Below the pieces are notes generated by a model. The model made no database searches. It saw only the letters and a program-made list of their open reading frames with translations, and was not told where the DNA came from. A program made the translations under genes and the position numbers. From Leptospira stimsonii (GTDB lineage Bacteria > Spirochaetota > Leptospiria > Leptospirales > Leptospiraceae), in contig NZ_QHCT01000007.1 of the NCBI RefSeq assembly GCF_003545885.1, positions 1-64,000 on the forward strand: a stretch of 64,000 nt of DNA, given 5' to 3'. This document shows, one piece after another, positions 1 through 15,575 of the stretch (the first letter of the stretch is position 1; each line of letters starts with the position of its first letter).

Positions 1-494
1 CTTCGCTTTCGCTGTTCGTTGGCTATTTCGCTCTCTACGGATCGCTGTTTTTCCAACTTCGTTGGAAGCCACTCACTTCGCTTTCGCTGTTCGTTGGCTA
101 TTTCGCTCTCTACGGATCGCTGTTTTTCCAACTTCGTTGGAAGCCACTCACTTCGCTTTCGCTGTTCGTTGGCTATTTCGCTCTCTACGGATCGCTGTTT
201 TTCCAACTTCGTTGGAAGCCACTCACTTCGCTTTCGCTGTTCGTTGGCTATTTCGCTCTCTACGGATCGCTGTTTTTCCAACTTCGTTGGAAGCCACTCA
301 CTACGCTTTCGCTGTTCGTTGGCTATTTCGCTCTCTACGGATCGCTGTTTTTCCAACTTCGTTGGAAGCCACTCACTACGCTTTCGCTGTTCGTCGGCTA
401 TTTCGCTCTCTACGGATCGCTGTTTTTCCAACTTCGTTGGAAGCCACTCACTTCGCTTTCGCTGTTCGTTGGCTATTTCGCTCTCTACGGATCG
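1..494. repeat. 75-bp tandem repeat array, about 6.6 copies
   Basis: The same unit recurs with an exact 75-bp period from the first base to about 494, where the last copy breaks off. Copies are almost identical; differences seen are TTCGC versus TACGC near 303 and 378 and GTTGGC versus GTCGGC near 395. Each unit contains TTCCAACTTCGTTGGAA, a 7-bp stem with a 3-base loop. Because 75 is a multiple of 3 and the unit lacks stops, two overlapping frames stay open across the array; these have no start context and look artefactual. The array runs off the left edge, so its true copy number is unknown. It lies just upstream of nuoA. Confidence 0.97.
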
Positions 495-503
495 CGAAAT
501 AGG

Positions 504-534
504 TTGACAGGCTATATGCAAACCGGAGTCTAAT
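504..534 (+). promoter_or_regulatory. possible promoter upstream of nuoA
   Basis: A perfect TTGACA at 504-509 is followed after 19 bases by TCTAAT at 529-534. The spacing is long, and this -10 would put the transcript start almost on the nuoA ATG at 542, so the assignment is weak. The nuoA ribosome site AGGAG is at 535-539. The true promoter may lie within or left of the repeat array. Confidence 0.25.
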
Positions 535-538
535 AGGA

Positions 539-909
<371 letters not shown>

Positions 910-919
<10 letters not shown>

Positions 920-1470
920 GTGATCTTAGCAAGGCTCCGGGCCAAGCCCTGGGCGACATGATTCAACTCGGAAACGTTGAATCCGTGATTCAATGGGGAA
1001 GAAGTTATTCCCTTTGGCCGTATCCTTTCGCGACGGCTTGTTGCGGCATCGAATATATGAGCACATCCTGTTCCGATTACGACATCGCTCGTTTCGGTGC
1101 GGAACGCCCTTCGTTCTCACCTCGTCAAGCGGACATGATTCTCGTTCTTGGAACCATCACCTATAAGATGGCTCCAGTGCTTCGTCAGATCTACGATCAA
1201 ATGGCCGAGCCGAAATTTGTGATCAGCGTAGGAGCTTGCGCTTCTTCGGGGGGAATGTTCAACACGTACGGAGTTCTGCAAGGTGTGGATCGAATTCTTC
1301 CCGTCGACGTTTATGTTCCTGGTTGTCCTCCTCGTCCGGAAGCGATCTTGGACGCGCTTGTGAAATTACAGCAGAAGTTGAAAACTCAGGGGCTGGAAGA
1401 AAGACGTCAGGAAGTGATGCATAAAATCCAGGAATTGAACGAAAGAAATAAACCCCTGGTTGTAAGATGA
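910..1470 (+). CDS. nuoB: NADH-quinone oxidoreductase subunit B
   Basis: NuoB (186 residues) carries the terminal iron-sulphur cluster N2, which passes electrons to quinone. The four expected cluster cysteines are visible: adjacent C44 and C45 in [10 protein letters not shown]110 in VGACASSGG and C139 in [10 protein letters not shown]. The adjacent cysteine pair is characteristic of this family. The protein is soluble and docks on the membrane arm with NuoD. The start overlaps nuoA by 10 bp and the end overlaps nuoC by 4 bp (ATGA). Confidence 0.97.
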
Positions 1471-2000
1471 AAGAAGCAGTAGAAAGTTTCCTCAAAGATA
1501 AATTCCCTCACTTCTTGGACAAACAAGAATCCGTCGTTTCCAATGTTCCCGTTTTTTTTCTAAAACCGGAAGGTTTGGTTCCGGTTTTAACGGCGCTCAA
1601 AAACGATCCAACACTCTATTATAATTTTCTAAACGATCTTACCGCGATCGATTGGCTCGGAAAAAAAGAACCCCGTTTCGAGGTCTGTTATCTGCTCCGT
1701 TCTGCGAACAAGTCGTCGAGTAGAATCCAGATCAAGGTCCGAGTAGAAGAGGGAGAATCGGTTCCGAGTATCGTCTCCGTTTTTAAAGGCGCCAACTGGC
1801 CGGAAAGGGAAGTGTATGACCTTTTCGGAATTCCCTTTGCCAATCATCCAAACTTGGATCGGATCTTGATGCCGGATAACTTCCAGGGCCATCCACTCCG
1901 TAAAGATTTTCCGCTCGAAGGGTTCGGTCAGGATTATCTCATCGAAGATCTTCTCCAAATGCATATCTCCGAAGACATCACAAAGGAAGGAGGAAAGTAA
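1467..2000 (+). CDS. nuoC: NADH-quinone oxidoreductase subunit C
   Basis: NuoC (177 residues) is a peripheral-arm subunit that stabilises the N2 and quinone module. The 30-kDa subunit signature is visible in the second half ([23 protein letters not shown] read across residues 110-132), followed by [11 protein letters not shown]. It is a separate gene here, unlike the fused NuoCD of Escherichia coli. It starts inside the stop of nuoB (ATGA overlap) and ends one base before nuoD, with an AGGAGG ribosome site for nuoD inside its last codons. Confidence 0.96.
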   Translation: MKEAVESFLKDKFPHFLDKQESVVSNVPVFFLKPEGLVPVLTALKNDPTLYYNFLNDLTAIDWLGKKEPRFEVCYLLRSANKSSSRIQIKVRVEEGESVPSIVSVFKGANWPEREVYDLFGIPFANHPNLDRILMPDNFQGHPLRKDFPLEGFGQDYLIEDLLQMHISEDITKEGGK

Positions 2001-2001
2001 A

Positions 2002-6065
<4,064 letters not shown>

Positions 6066-6069
6066 GAAA

Positions 6070-6696
6070 ATGCCACTAACAGATCAACCTCAACTGCTTC
6101 TATTCTTCCTGTTTGCGACGGTGATGATTCTCAGTTCTCTGGGAGTGATCTTTCACCCAAACGCGATCACCGCCGCCGTTCTTCTCGTATTGAGTTTTTT
6201 TTCTCTCGCGGCTATTTACGCGGTGATGAACGCGATTTTTATCGCGACGATGCAACTTCTCGTGTATGCGGGTGCGATCATGGTTTTAGTCGTCTTCGTT
6301 TTGATGCTTCTTTCTCTCAGGGACGACGCCCCTCAGTTTTTTATCTTTGAAAAACCGGTGAAAAAACTTTTGTATCTGACCCTCGTCGCCTTTTTGGGAG
6401 TTCTTTTGATTACCGCCGTACACGACGGAATTCCTTCGCGAACTTCGGAAAGAATCGGCTATCTCTCCAACAGCAATGTTGAATATTCTTTCGATATTCC
6501 CAAGGGCGGAAACACAGCGAACGGAGTCGGCTCTACTTCGTCCGGAAATACCGCAGTGGTCGGAACCGCAATGTTTCTCCGTTATCTGCTTCCTTTCGAA
6601 TTGATTTCCATTCTTCTTCTCGCCGCGGTCCTTGGAGCAGTCGTACTTGGAAAAAAGAATCTCGCCAACAAGGGATTGGAAGGAGAAAAACCATGA
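6070..6696 (+). CDS. nuoJ: NADH-quinone oxidoreductase subunit J
   Basis: NuoJ (208 residues) is a membrane-arm subunit with five hydrophobic helices. The conserved third helix region with [15 protein letters not shown] is present. The loop between helices four and five is long and rich in Ser, Asn and Gly ([20 protein letters not shown] onward), making it somewhat longer than in Escherichia coli. It follows nuoH by 12 bp and overlaps nuoK by 4 bp. Confidence 0.95.
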   Translation: MPLTDQPQLLLFFLFATVMILSSLGVIFHPNAITAAVLLVLSFFSLAAIYAVMNAIFIATMQLLVYAGAIMVLVVFVLMLLSLRDDAPQFFIFEKPVKKLLYLTLVAFLGVLLITAVHDGIPSRTSERIGYLSNSNVEYSFDIPKGGNTANGVGSTSSGNTAVVGTAMFLRYLLPFELISILLLAAVLGAVVLGKKNLANKGLEGEKP

Positions 6697-7013
6697 ACCT
6701 TTGGATTTCCGGAATTCCTGTGGAATATTTTTTAACCCTCGCGATGATCATCTTTACGATCGGAGTCGCCGGCGTGATGGTAAGAAGAAGCGCGGTCCTT
6801 ATTTTTATGTCCGTGGAATTGATCTTAAACTCGGTGAATCTCGTTTTCGTCACCTTCTCCAAAGCCCTCCACCAAGTGGACGGAGAAGTTGTGGTCTTCT
6901 TTGTGATGGCGATCGCCGCGGCGGAAGCCGCGATCGGACTTGCGATTGTGATCGCGATTCATAGGCTCAAAAAGACAAGCTACGTAGACGAAATGAATCT
7001 GATGAAATGGTAG
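6693..7013 (+). CDS. nuoK: NADH-quinone oxidoreductase subunit K
   Basis: NuoK (106 residues) is a three-helix membrane subunit of the MrpC type. Two buried glutamates needed for proton transfer are visible, one in [11 protein letters not shown] and one in [12 protein letters not shown]. Length is typical. It begins in the stop region of nuoJ and its 3' end runs up to the start region of nuoL. Confidence 0.96.
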   Translation: MNLWISGIPVEYFLTLAMIIFTIGVAGVMVRRSAVLIFMSVELILNSVNLVFVTFSKALHQVDGEVVVFFVMAIAAAEAAIGLAIVIAIHRLKKTSYVDEMNLMKW

Positions 7014-7018
7014 TAAGA

Positions 7019-8959
7019 ATGGAAATTTCCAACCTCATCCCTGCGTTAGTCGCGCTCCCTTTGATCGGTTTTTTAATTTCGGGGCTTTTCGGCAAATGGC
7101 TGAAAGGTTTTACCGGTATTCTTTCCACGGCCGTAGTCTTTTTGTCTTTTGCTTTGGCGCTCGTTTCTTTTTTTCAATTTCATCCTATGGAACGTTCCGT
7201 TCCCGAGATCGTAACCTTATTTCCTTGGTTCGAAGCCGGAGGTTTGAACGTCTCGCTCGCGTATCAGGTCGATCAACTTTCCTTATATATGATTTTGATC
7301 ATCACCGGAATCGGATCATTGATCCATCTCTATAGCATCGGTTATATGAAGGATGATCCGGGTTTTACGCGCTACTTCGCATATTTGAATCTTTTTATAT
7401 TCGCGATGTTGAATCTGGTTCTTGCAGAAAATCTAATTCTTCTCTTCCTGGGATGGGAAGGAGTGGGTCTTTGTTCTTATTTGTTGATCGGTTTTGACTA
7501 TCACAAGGATTCCGCCGCAAACGCGGGGATGAAAGCCTTTATCACAAACAGAATCGGCGACTTGGGAATGCTCCTTGGGATCGCACTCGTATTTTGGTAC
7601 ACGGGTTCTCTTTCTTTTACGGAGATCGCGGAAGCGATTCCGGAAGTTCCTTCGTTTCGTTACATTCTCCCGATTGCCGCCGCTTGTTTTTTTATCGGAG
7701 CCATCGGAAAGTCGGCTCAGATTCCGTTACACGTTTGGTTACCGGACGCGATGGCTGGACCGACTCCCGTGTCCGCTTTGATTCACGCGGCTACGATGGT
7801 GACGGCGGGAATCTTTTTGATCGCAAGGCTCAATCCGATTTTTCTTTCCGCTCCACAAGTCGGTCATTGGATCGTGATCATAGGATCGGTAACCGCGTTT
7901 TTAGCCGCGACCGTGGGTCTTTTTCAAAACGATATCAAGAAAGTTTTGGCGTATTCCACCGTATCTCAGTTAGGTTATATGTTCGTAGCGATGGGAGCGG
8001 GCGCCTACGTCGCCGGGCTCTTTCATCTGATGACTCACGCGTTTTTTAAGGCGCTTTTGTTTTTGGGTTCCGGTTCAGTGATCCACGCGCTTCATCACGA
8101 ACAGGATCTCCGCAATATGGGCGGACTCAAAAAACAAATGAAGATCACTTGGATTACTTTCCTTGTAGGATCTTTGGCGATATCCGGAATTCCTCCCTTT
8201 AGCGGATTTTTTTCCAAAGATCTCATATTAGAAAAAAGTTATGCGTATGGAACCCTCTTTTACGGACTCGGAATCATCACGGCGCTCTTGACCGCGTTCT
8301 ACATGTTCCGAATGACCTATTTGGCATTTTATGGAGAATCTCGTGTGTCCTCACACAAGGCTTCTCATCTGCACGAATCTCCTCTTGTGATGACGATTCC
8401 GCTCGTAATCTTGTCGGTCGGCGCGGCGATCACCGGATTTTTAGAGGTACCGCATTTTCTTTTCGGAGGAGTCGACCTCCTAACGAGATACTTCGCTCCG
8501 ATTTTCCTCAGAGGAACCGAAATCTCTCAGATGATCGTCAAACAAAGCTTAGATGGTCATGAGGCGAATGCGTCCATGGACTTGATTCTCGTCGCGGTTT
8601 CCGTCGCGGTGGCGGTTTCCGGAATTTTTATCGCGAGGACGATTTTTCTCACCGGTAAAAACGTTCCCGTGGAAGAAGAATCTCTTTCCGGATTTAAAAG
8701 AATTCTTTCCAAAAAATATTTCGTGGATGAATTCTACCGAGACTTTATCGTAGATCCGATTCTTCTACTTGGTAAGTTTTTCGCAAATTATGTGGAACGA
8801 AATTTTCTGGATTTGATGCTTCGAGGTACCGGAAGGGTCGCGGTTGCGATCTCCTTGGTGCTTAGAAGAATTCAAACCGGAATCGTGGTCGACTACGCGA
8901 TCCTGATCGTCTTCGGAACGGTCGCCATTCTTTCCTTTTTTCTACTGAGGGGGCTGTAA
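7019..8959 (+). CDS. nuoL: NADH-quinone oxidoreductase subunit L
   Basis: NuoL is the distal antiporter-like subunit that pumps protons and carries the long lateral helix. Conserved blocks include [37 protein letters not shown] and [14 protein letters not shown]. The open frame begins at 7007 inside nuoK (MVVRMEIS), but [15 protein letters not shown] from 7019 matches the family N-terminus better, so the shorter start (646 residues) is used; 7007 remains possible. It ends one base before the TTG of nuoM. Confidence 0.95.
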   Translation: MEISNLIPALVALPLIGFLISGLFGKWLKGFTGILSTAVVFLSFALALVSFFQFHPMERSVPEIVTLFPWFEAGGLNVSLAYQVDQLSLYMILIITGIGSLIHLYSIGYMKDDPGFTRYFAYLNLFIFAMLNLVLAENLILLFLGWEGVGLCSYLLIGFDYHKDSAANAGMKAFITNRIGDLGMLLGIALVFWYTGSLSFTEIAEAIPEVPSFRYILPIAAACFFIGAIGKSAQIPLHVWLPDAMAGPTPVSALIHAATMVTAGIFLIARLNPIFLSAPQVGHWIVIIGSVTAFLAATVGLFQNDIKKVLAYSTVSQLGYMFVAMGAGAYVAGLFHLMTHAFFKALLFLGSGSVIHALHHEQDLRNMGGLKKQMKITWITFLVGSLAISGIPPFSGFFSKDLILEKSYAYGTLFYGLGIITALLTAFYMFRMTYLAFYGESRVSSHKASHLHESPLVMTIPLVILSVGAAITGFLEVPHFLFGGVDLLTRYFAPIFLRGTEISQMIVKQSLDGHEANASMDLILVAVSVAVAVSGIFIARTIFLTGKNVPVEEESLSGFKRILSKKYFVDEFYRDFIVDPILLLGKFFANYVERNFLDLMLRGTGRVAVAISLVLRRIQTGIVVDYAILIVFGTVAILSFFLLRGL

Positions 8960-8960
8960 C

Positions 8961-10643
8961 TTGGATTTCCCGCCATTTATACTGAGTATCTTTTTATTCT
9001 TACCTCTCATCGGGGTTCCGTTCTTATTTCTTTCCAATAAGGTTTATTGGTTACGATTCATTTCGGGAACGTTCACGTTAGTTCCCTTCTTAATCCTCGT
9101 AGGTTTGTATTTCAAATACGATCCGGAAAACGCTTCGCTTCAATTCGTGGATCGTATTCGGGACGTAGTCGTTTCCGGAAATTTAAGAATCGACTATCAC
9201 GTCGGAATGGACGGCTTCAGTCTTCTGCTCTGCGGAATGTCTTCCATGTTGTTCTTTCTTTCCACACTCGCAACTTGGTCGAGCATCACTTCCAGAATCC
9301 GAGAATTTTACATTTATCTAATGATCGTCGAGATGAGTGTACACGGAGTTTTTCTATCCGGAAACCTCGTTCAGTTCTATATCTTTTGGGAAGCGATGGT
9401 TTCTCCGATGGTATTGATGGTCGGAATTTGGGGAGAAGACCAGAGGGTAAAAGCCGCGATCAAATATCTGATCTTCTCCTTTACCGGCTCGGTCCTGATG
9501 CTTGCAGGAATTCTAATCTTATATTTTAAAACGGGAACGATCGTGATCGAAGATCTGTCCACCGGGCTTTTGCCGGAGATTCCGAAAAACATCCGTTTGT
9601 TTATGTTCTTCGCGTTCGTCCTTGCGTTTGCGATCAAGGTTCCTTTGTTTCCGGTTCACACTTGGATGCCCGATGTTCACTCACAGGCGCCTACGGTCGG
9701 TTCGGTGGACCTTTCCGGAATTTTATTAAAGATCGGACTCTACGGATTTATTCGCTTAGCAATTCCGTTGTTTCCCGAAGAAATGTTGGAATACCGAGAG
9801 CTCTTAGGGGGGCTCGCGATCGCAGGAATTCTTTACGGAGCGATCATTGCGATGGCGCAGGAGAATTCCAAACGAGTCGTCGCGTTTTCTTCCCTTTCCC
9901 ACATGAGTTTTTGTATGCTCGGTATCTTGAGTTTTACGGAAGAGGGAATGGCAGGTGGGATGCTTCAAATGATCAACCACGGATTCACCGCAGGGATGCT
10001 TTTCTTTATGTTAGGAATGTTGCATGAAAGAATCGGAAACAACGATATCGCGAAGGCCGGGGGATTGTCCAAACTTCTTCCGGTCTTTTCCGTATTCTTT
10101 GCGATCGGAATTTTTTCTTCCCTCGGAGTTCCCGGCACAAACAGCTTTATCGGAGAATTTTTGATCATCCTCGGAAGTATCAAAGCCAATGTCGTCTACG
10201 GCGCGTTAGCCGCAACGGGTGTGGTTTTTGCCGCCGGGTATCTTCTCCTTTTTGCGAAGAGAATGATCTTTGGGGAGCCTACGAAGAATCTAACGGAACA
10301 CCATGATCTCAATTTGAAAGAATGGGCGATTCTCGTTCCTACCGTTGTCATGATTTTTTGGATCGGAATTTATCCGAAACCTTTCTTGAGAGTTTTGGAA
10401 CCTTCCGTAAGAGTTGCGTTAAACTCCGCTTCGGCGAAAGTAATACAAGATCGTTCTTTAAAGGAAAAAGACCTGAGCGATAAACCGTTTGAAAGAAAAT
10501 ACACTTCTTATAAATCTTTGGGAGTCGATCCGGTTCGTTACGAAGAACGTCTGAAAGGATACCAAAGCAAATTCGCGCTTCCCGAATCGATTCGAAAGGG
10601 TAAAGAGACTTCTCCAGAAGGAGACGAGGAGGCGGTGCAATGA
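8961..10643 (+). CDS. nuoM: NADH-quinone oxidoreductase subunit M, TTG start, long C-terminal tail
   Basis: NuoM (560 residues) is the middle antiporter-like proton-pumping subunit. Family blocks are visible: [37 protein letters not shown] and [16 protein letters not shown]. The start is TTG, one base after the nuoL stop; no in-frame ATG lies close by. After the last membrane helix and the [13 protein letters not shown] segment there are roughly 75 mostly charged residues, to about residue 560, that ordinary NuoM proteins lack. The gene overlaps nuoN by 4 bp. Confidence 0.95.
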   Translation: MDFPPFILSIFLFLPLIGVPFLFLSNKVYWLRFISGTFTLVPFLILVGLYFKYDPENASLQFVDRIRDVVVSGNLRIDYHVGMDGFSLLLCGMSSMLFFLSTLATWSSITSRIREFYIYLMIVEMSVHGVFLSGNLVQFYIFWEAMVSPMVLMVGIWGEDQRVKAAIKYLIFSFTGSVLMLAGILILYFKTGTIVIEDLSTGLLPEIPKNIRLFMFFAFVLAFAIKVPLFPVHTWMPDVHSQAPTVGSVDLSGILLKIGLYGFIRLAIPLFPEEMLEYRELLGGLAIAGILYGAIIAMAQENSKRVVAFSSLSHMSFCMLGILSFTEEGMAGGMLQMINHGFTAGMLFFMLGMLHERIGNNDIAKAGGLSKLLPVFSVFFAIGIFSSLGVPGTNSFIGEFLIILGSIKANVVYGALAATGVVFAAGYLLLFAKRMIFGEPTKNLTEHHDLNLKEWAILVPTVVMIFWIGIYPKPFLRVLEPSVRVALNSASAKVIQDRSLKEKDLSDKPFERKYTSYKSLGVDPVRYEERLKGYQSKFALPESIRKGKETSPEGDEEAVQ

Positions 10644-12115
10644 ATCTAATACCAAACATCCTCGACCTATTTTCCATTCTTCCCGCAGTGATCCTGGCAG
10701 GCGGTGGAGTATTTCTGATCTGCCTGAGCGTTCTTTTTAAGACAAAGGAATTTTTGATCGTAAGATACACATCCGGATTGATTCTTCTCATCGCTCTTGC
10801 GAGCGTGTTTTACACTTCGTTTCGATTTCCGGGAAACGGAGTCTACTTCGGTGGGCAGATTGAAAATACAGTCATCACATTTTGGTTGAATTTAATCTAC
10901 TTATCGATGGCGATCGGAACCGCGGCGATCGTCCCAAGAATATTAAAAAATCATAAAGTAGAATTTCCCGAATTCTATCCTTTGCTTTTGTTCGCGACTT
11001 GTGGAATGATGCTGATGACTTCCGGACAGGACTTTATCCTCGTTTTCGTCGCCTTGGAATTGATGAGCATCTGTCTTTATATTCTTATAGGAATGGCGAG
11101 GAGCGATCTTTTCTCTCTGGAAGCGACTCTCAAGTATTTTCTTTTAGGAAGTTTTTCATCCGGATTTATGCTGATGGGAATCGCCTTTCTTTTCGGAGGA
11201 AGCGGCTCTACAAACATAACCCTTGCATTAAAACCCTTGGTCGTCGCAGGATATCAAGGGAACTTTGCAAAGATCGGTCTCGTTTTGTTTTTGACCGGAG
11301 TCGCGTTTAAGATCGCGCTTTTTCCTTATCACGCATGGACTCCCGATGCCTACGAAGGAGCATTGACACCGGTCACCGGATACATGGCGACCGCGTCTAA
11401 GTCCGCTTCCATCGGACTTCTTTTGATTCTTTATACCAAGCTACCGATGCCTTTCACGGAAACGACCTGGGCTTGGTTACCGGGAATTCTTGCGTTATGC
11501 TCCATGGTTTACGGAAACTTACTCGCATTAAAACAGGAAAATCTAAAACGAATGCTCGCGTATTCTTCCATTGCGCACGCGGGATATGTCGTCGCGGGAA
11601 TCGCAGCGGGAGTCCACGAAGAAGCGTTGTTCTACTTGATCGTCTATTCTTTCGTTAGCTTAGGAGCCTTTGCGATTCTTGCTTATCTCGAAGAAGGTAC
11701 GAGACAGGTTACTTTCTTTTCGGTTCAATCTCTTTCCGGAGCAAAGCCGCTCACTGCGATTGCGATCAACATTTTCTTTATGTCTTTGGCGGGTGTTCCA
11801 CCATTCGGAGGATTTTGGGCGAAACTATTTCTCTTTCAAAAACTCGCGGAATCGGACACGTTGATGAATCGAATTTTACTGATCGGGGGAGTAACGAACT
11901 CGGCTCTTGCGCTCTATTACTATCTCCGCATCGGTATCGCGACTTTTATGAGTAGCGACGAAGGTGAAGTAACAAGAAATCATTCGGCGCCCTTTAGCAT
12001 CGGAGTAACCGCGGTCGTAGTCGTTTGTTTTTTTATGGTCGCGCTGGGCTGGTTTTTGTTCGTTCCGGGAAAACTGCTGGCGATCGGTGCGCTTCAGTAT
12101 CTTAGCGGTTATTGA
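10640..12115 (+). CDS. nuoN: NADH-quinone oxidoreductase subunit N
   Basis: NuoN (491 residues) is the third antiporter-like subunit and the last gene of the operon. It has about fourteen hydrophobic helices, with [37 protein letters not shown] and [17 protein letters not shown] as family blocks. It begins inside the stop of nuoM. Its stop is 16 bp from the end of a convergent small membrane gene, and no clear terminator hairpin is visible between the two. Confidence 0.96.
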   Translation: MNLIPNILDLFSILPAVILAGGGVFLICLSVLFKTKEFLIVRYTSGLILLIALASVFYTSFRFPGNGVYFGGQIENTVITFWLNLIYLSMAIGTAAIVPRILKNHKVEFPEFYPLLLFATCGMMLMTSGQDFILVFVALELMSICLYILIGMARSDLFSLEATLKYFLLGSFSSGFMLMGIAFLFGGSGSTNITLALKPLVVAGYQGNFAKIGLVLFLTGVAFKIALFPYHAWTPDAYEGALTPVTGYMATASKSASIGLLLILYTKLPMPFTETTWAWLPGILALCSMVYGNLLALKQENLKRMLAYSSIAHAGYVVAGIAAGVHEEALFYLIVYSFVSLGAFAILAYLEEGTRQVTFFSVQSLSGAKPLTAIAINIFFMSLAGVPPFGGFWAKLFLFQKLAESDTLMNRILLIGGVTNSALALYYYLRIGIATFMSSDEGEVTRNHSAPFSIGVTAVVVVCFFMVALGWFLFVPGKLLAIGALQYLSGY

Positions 12116-12131
12116 ATGCTCGACTTTTCAG

Positions 12132-12482
12132 TTACATTTTGTTGTTGATAAAGTAAAGCCAGAGAATCGCCGCCCAAAGCCAAAGTATAGGAATATACAG
12201 AAAATATAATATTCTATTTGACCATCCTCTTTTTTTGAAAAAATCGAATAGAATTGCGCCGAAAATAAAACCGAGCGGCCATAAGATGCCCACCAAGATC
12301 GTCGTAGGCCAGACCCAATCTCCATGGAAAGAATTCGGATGTGGAAATACGGATTCCGAGATTGGAAATACCATATAGTAGAGTCCGAATCCCATTGCCC
12401 CTAAGCTGAAAAAACCGAGAAAGGATAAAATCACGCTAATGACGACGCTGAACTTCACGTTTGGAGATAGAGAGTTCCACAT
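12132..12482 (-). CDS. small integral membrane protein, function unknown
   Basis: This 116-residue protein has three or four hydrophobic segments, beginning with VISVILSFLGFFSLGAMGFG and ending with LWLWAAILWLYFINNKM. The N-terminus (MWNSLSPNVKF) is short and polar. I do not recognise a family. It converges on nuoN with a 16-bp gap. No partner gene lies on its own side; the nearest upstream gene, 12718, points the other way. Confidence 0.6.
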   Translation of the reverse strand: MWNSLSPNVKFSVVISVILSFLGFFSLGAMGFGLYYMVFPISESVFPHPNSFHGDWVWPTTILVGILWPLGFIFGAILFDFFKKRGWSNRILYFLYIPILWLWAAILWLYFINNKM

Positions 12483-12717
12483 GTTTGGTAGGAATATCGG
12501 ATCGAATCATTTTTGAAAAGTAGATTTTGCGGAGATCCGTGCGGCTCCAATCTCTTGCGATCTGAATCCGTTTCGCTTTTTCTCTGGTAAGGAATCTAAG
12601 AAACTAAAGACGATTCGAACGAGAAGAATTCATTCCAAAATCTGTCTTGTGTTTACGAGAAGAAATATTTGTATATTCAATGGATCCAGATCCAAGATTG
12701 CAAGAGACGGATACAAA

Positions 12718-13665
12718 ATGGATCTTCAAAATCGATTTATGAAATTCGTAAAACGAAACGCGAACAAACTACCAAACCGCAGAAAAACAGAAACATTCTT
12801 CGCGTTGATCTGTCTTTGGATCCTAGTGCAGAGTCTTTCTTCAACACCCGATAGCGACTTTGTGCCCGTCGCAGGTTACAAAAACAACGCCGAGTCGATG
12901 CGTTTGCGCAAGCTTGCGGGCGACTTTCGAAGAGTAGAAGTTCGGTTTTTTCTCAAGGGATTCGATCGATCCGAATCTGTACGTATAAAAAAGGCAACGT
13001 TGAATACGCTTCGCGAGGATTCTTATTTTATCTGGAACGAAGGTGCCGAAGAGAAGGGGATTCAAAGCGAAATCGTTCAAAAAGGAAAGAATTCTAAAAC
13101 GTTTTCGAAAGAGAACCTTCTGATGACAATCGTATTAAGACGTTCCAAGTCGGATGACGGACAAAAAAAGATCCTTTTTCGAATGGATTGGTTGAATCGA
13201 AAAACTCTGGTTCGGGCAAACTTTCACAGCGAAGAACGGTTCGTAGACGAAGACCAAAGAAATATTCAAAAACTATTATATACATGGAAGTCCGAGATTC
13301 TTCCCATTCAGGATGTATTTTTTATCGAAAACATCGATTGTGTTTCCAATGACGCGAAAACGACCGCGTTTTTGGAAATCGGCTGTAAAAATCTCCTTCA
13401 AAAAACGGGGGACTCGGGTTCTTTCAAGAAATATTGGGAGAAGGCGGAACGAAGTCCATTGACCGGACGCGATCGGGAATCGATTCAAAACAATCTAGCG
13501 TATTATTCTGTTTCGCTTGGAGACTTTAAAAAAGCGGAAGAGTGTTTTTCTACGGCCGACTCTTTGGACGATTCGGAGAGTTATCGTAGACATCGAGATC
13601 AATTAGAAGCCATCCGAGAGTTCCGAAAAAAATATCGTCATTACGAAACGAAAGATTCTCCCTAA
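12718..13665 (+). CDS. exported protein of unknown function
   Basis: The frame is open from 12649, but the upstream part is low quality. Starting at 12718 (MDLQNRFMKFVKR) or 12739 gives a basic N-terminus followed by one hydrophobic stretch (FFALICLWILVQSLSS), a likely signal peptide or anchor. The mature part (about 270 residues) is charged. Near the end, LAYYSVSLGDFKKAEECFSTAD reads like a TPR-type helical pair. No catalytic motif is seen. It may be a stress or envelope protein, but nothing specific supports that. Confidence 0.65.
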   Translation: MDLQNRFMKFVKRNANKLPNRRKTETFFALICLWILVQSLSSTPDSDFVPVAGYKNNAESMRLRKLAGDFRRVEVRFFLKGFDRSESVRIKKATLNTLREDSYFIWNEGAEEKGIQSEIVQKGKNSKTFSKENLLMTIVLRRSKSDDGQKKILFRMDWLNRKTLVRANFHSEERFVDEDQRNIQKLLYTWKSEILPIQDVFFIENIDCVSNDAKTTAFLEIGCKNLLQKTGDSGSFKKYWEKAERSPLTGRDRESIQNNLAYYSVSLGDFKKAEECFSTADSLDDSESYRRHRDQLEAIREFRKKYRHYETKDSP

Positions 13666-13803
13666 TTCGCGATTCCCTCCGAAATAAATTTCATGAACCT
13701 TTGAAACGAAATCAAAACGTTTTTGTTTTGGAAAACGGGAACAATCAAGGTTCCATGATTCGAAAGTTCTTGAAGAACGTCCCGATTTTAGTAGGATCGA
13801 AAT

Positions 13804-14724
13804 ATGAAAAACACACTGTTGTTCTTATTCATTCTTCTTGGTATTTTTGATACGTGTAAGCAGACTCCTCCTTCGCAGGCTTTTGAACAAACGGATTCCA
13901 AGGAAAGGTTTCGAAATTATTGGGAAGCAGGAAAGGCTGAAATCGATAGTTATGAGCTGAGTCAGGTTCGTTACGGGGAAAATCACAAAGGACAAGCGAT
14001 ACTTATCTTTGTTACGGAGGACTTCTCGAAAAGAAAACAGGTAAAACTCGATCGTCCGGAAGAAAACGAAAAAGACGGCGCCAAGATTCTTAAACTCAAT
14101 TTTGTTAAGAATTTTGTGACCGGAATCTACGCTTATTCCATGACTCTTTCCGTTTTTACCCCTATGGATACGTTGACGTATCCTCGGAGTTTCAAAGAGA
14201 CGATGTCTTCACAAGAATGGTGCGGTAATGTTTTCACTCAGATCAATCTGGAAGAGGATCGATTTCGAGTGGAATCCTATTCTTACTTTGAACAGGAAGG
14301 AGACCGAAAATTCTCCTTAAAGAAGGAGTGGCTCGAAGACGAACTCTGGAATCGTTTTCGCTTGGATCCGGATCGGGTTCCTCTGGGAGAATTGATCTTG
14401 ATACCGGGTCTTTTTCACGTAAGACTCAATCACAAAGAACTGAAATCGTTGAAGGCAAGGATTTCAAAAGAACGGAAAATCGACTCCACAATTTTTACGA
14501 TTCAATATCTCGACGAAGAAAGAACCCTCAAGATTCGGATCGAGTCGAAGTTTCCTCATAAGATCTTGGCTTGGGAAGAGACGTTTCGAGATTTTAACGG
14601 TCATCTCATGACGACCTTTGCAGTGCTTCAATCGAGTGTCCAGAGCGACTACTGGAATCGAAACGGAAACGAGTATCGAAACATGCGAAAAGAACTCAGA
14701 CTCTCGGAAGAATCCGTTTTCTAA
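13804..14724 (+). CDS. putative exported lipoprotein, septum-formation-inhibitor-like annotation family
   Basis: The 306-residue protein starts with a short basic and hydrophobic leader and a cysteine at residue 18 (GIFDTC), a poor lipobox even by spirochaetal rules because Asp is at -2. The mature part contains AEIDSYELSQVRYGE, ILIFVTEDFSKRKQVK and VTGIYAYSMTLSVFTP. From memory these resemble a family found in Bacteroidetes and Leptospira that databases often mislabel as Maf septum inhibitor; there is no nucleotide-pyrophosphatase motif here. A TAGGA site precedes the ATG. True function is unknown. Confidence 0.6.
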   Translation: MKNTLLFLFILLGIFDTCKQTPPSQAFEQTDSKERFRNYWEAGKAEIDSYELSQVRYGENHKGQAILIFVTEDFSKRKQVKLDRPEENEKDGAKILKLNFVKNFVTGIYAYSMTLSVFTPMDTLTYPRSFKETMSSQEWCGNVFTQINLEEDRFRVESYSYFEQEGDRKFSLKKEWLEDELWNRFRLDPDRVPLGELILIPGLFHVRLNHKELKSLKARISKERKIDSTIFTIQYLDEERTLKIRIESKFPHKILAWEETFRDFNGHLMTTFAVLQSSVQSDYWNRNGNEYRNMRKELRLSEESVF

Positions 14725-15005
14725 TCGATCTACTTTCCTTTTGGTAAAAAACGAAAAATTTGTTTCAGACACTATATTCTAAAAATCTGAAATAGGGATT
14801 CATGTCCCGATTCGTTTGCCACTTAGGACACGACTTCCTTTTTTTGAAACCGCTTCGAATTCGTTAAATGGACCGCCGGTATTTTTTGTATGAATCGATT
14901 CTAAACGGATTTTAAGAGGTTGTCAGTCTTAGGAGTTCCGAGGACTCTGTGATTTAGTCGGGTCTAAAGGCTCCATGAGAACTTTTGGGAACCACGGGAG
15001 GGAAT

Positions 15006-15476
15006 GTGAACATCGAAATCGGAAAGGGATGGAACGGACTTTATTTTGGAATGTCTATGGACGAAGTAAAGGAGAAACTGGGCGAGCCGGACGAGGTTTA
15101 CAATTACGACTATGAAGGTTCGGAATCCACCGGGTTCGAATACTTTTCTCAAGAAGCGGAATACGAATTCGACGCCGACGAAGACAACAAACTCTATTCG
15201 ATCACAGTTTCCAATCCTTCGATTCTTCTCTACGGAAAACCCATCATCGGAGAATCGATAGAAACCATCCGAGCCCTTCTTGAAAAAAATGGCATCGACG
15301 ATCTGGAAGAAGACGACGAAGAACACGATCATGATCATGAAGAAGACGAGGAAGAAGGTTTAACTGCATTTTCTGACAAGTTGAATGCGATCTTTCAATT
15401 TGAAGAAAATGAATTGATCTTTTTCGGATTCAGTCCTCTCTTCAAAGACGATACGATCGTCTGGCCGAAATACTAA
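15006..15476 (+). CDS. small acidic protein with His/Asp/Glu-rich insert, unknown function
   Basis: The best start is GTG at 15006, because GGGAGG lies 4 bases upstream; an upstream TTG at 14985 has no such site. The 156-residue product begins [20 protein letters not shown] and continues [14 protein letters not shown], a pattern seen in small cytoplasmic proteins whose N-terminal repeat has a GMS-EV-LG-PD core. Residues about 97-112 are almost entirely Asp, Glu and His ([17 protein letters not shown]), a possible metal-binding loop. No signal peptide or membrane segment is seen. Confidence 0.65.
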   Translation: MNIEIGKGWNGLYFGMSMDEVKEKLGEPDEVYNYDYEGSESTGFEYFSQEAEYEFDADEDNKLYSITVSNPSILLYGKPIIGESIETIRALLEKNGIDDLEEDDEEHDHDHEEDEEEGLTAFSDKLNAIFQFEENELIFFGFSPLFKDDTIVWPKY

Positions 15477-15575
15477 AAATAGTAAACCGAACTGCTTAGA
15501 TCAGTCGATTCGGATTCTTTTTTTCTCATTTCCATGGGAATTTGGAAAATTCAAAGAATCGAATCGTCTGATACG

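Noticed and set aside
19..507. Two long open frames across the 75-bp repeats encoding 25-residue repeat proteins
   Set aside because: The period is a multiple of 3 and the unit lacks stops, so open frames are automatic. No ribosome site, and two frames compete.
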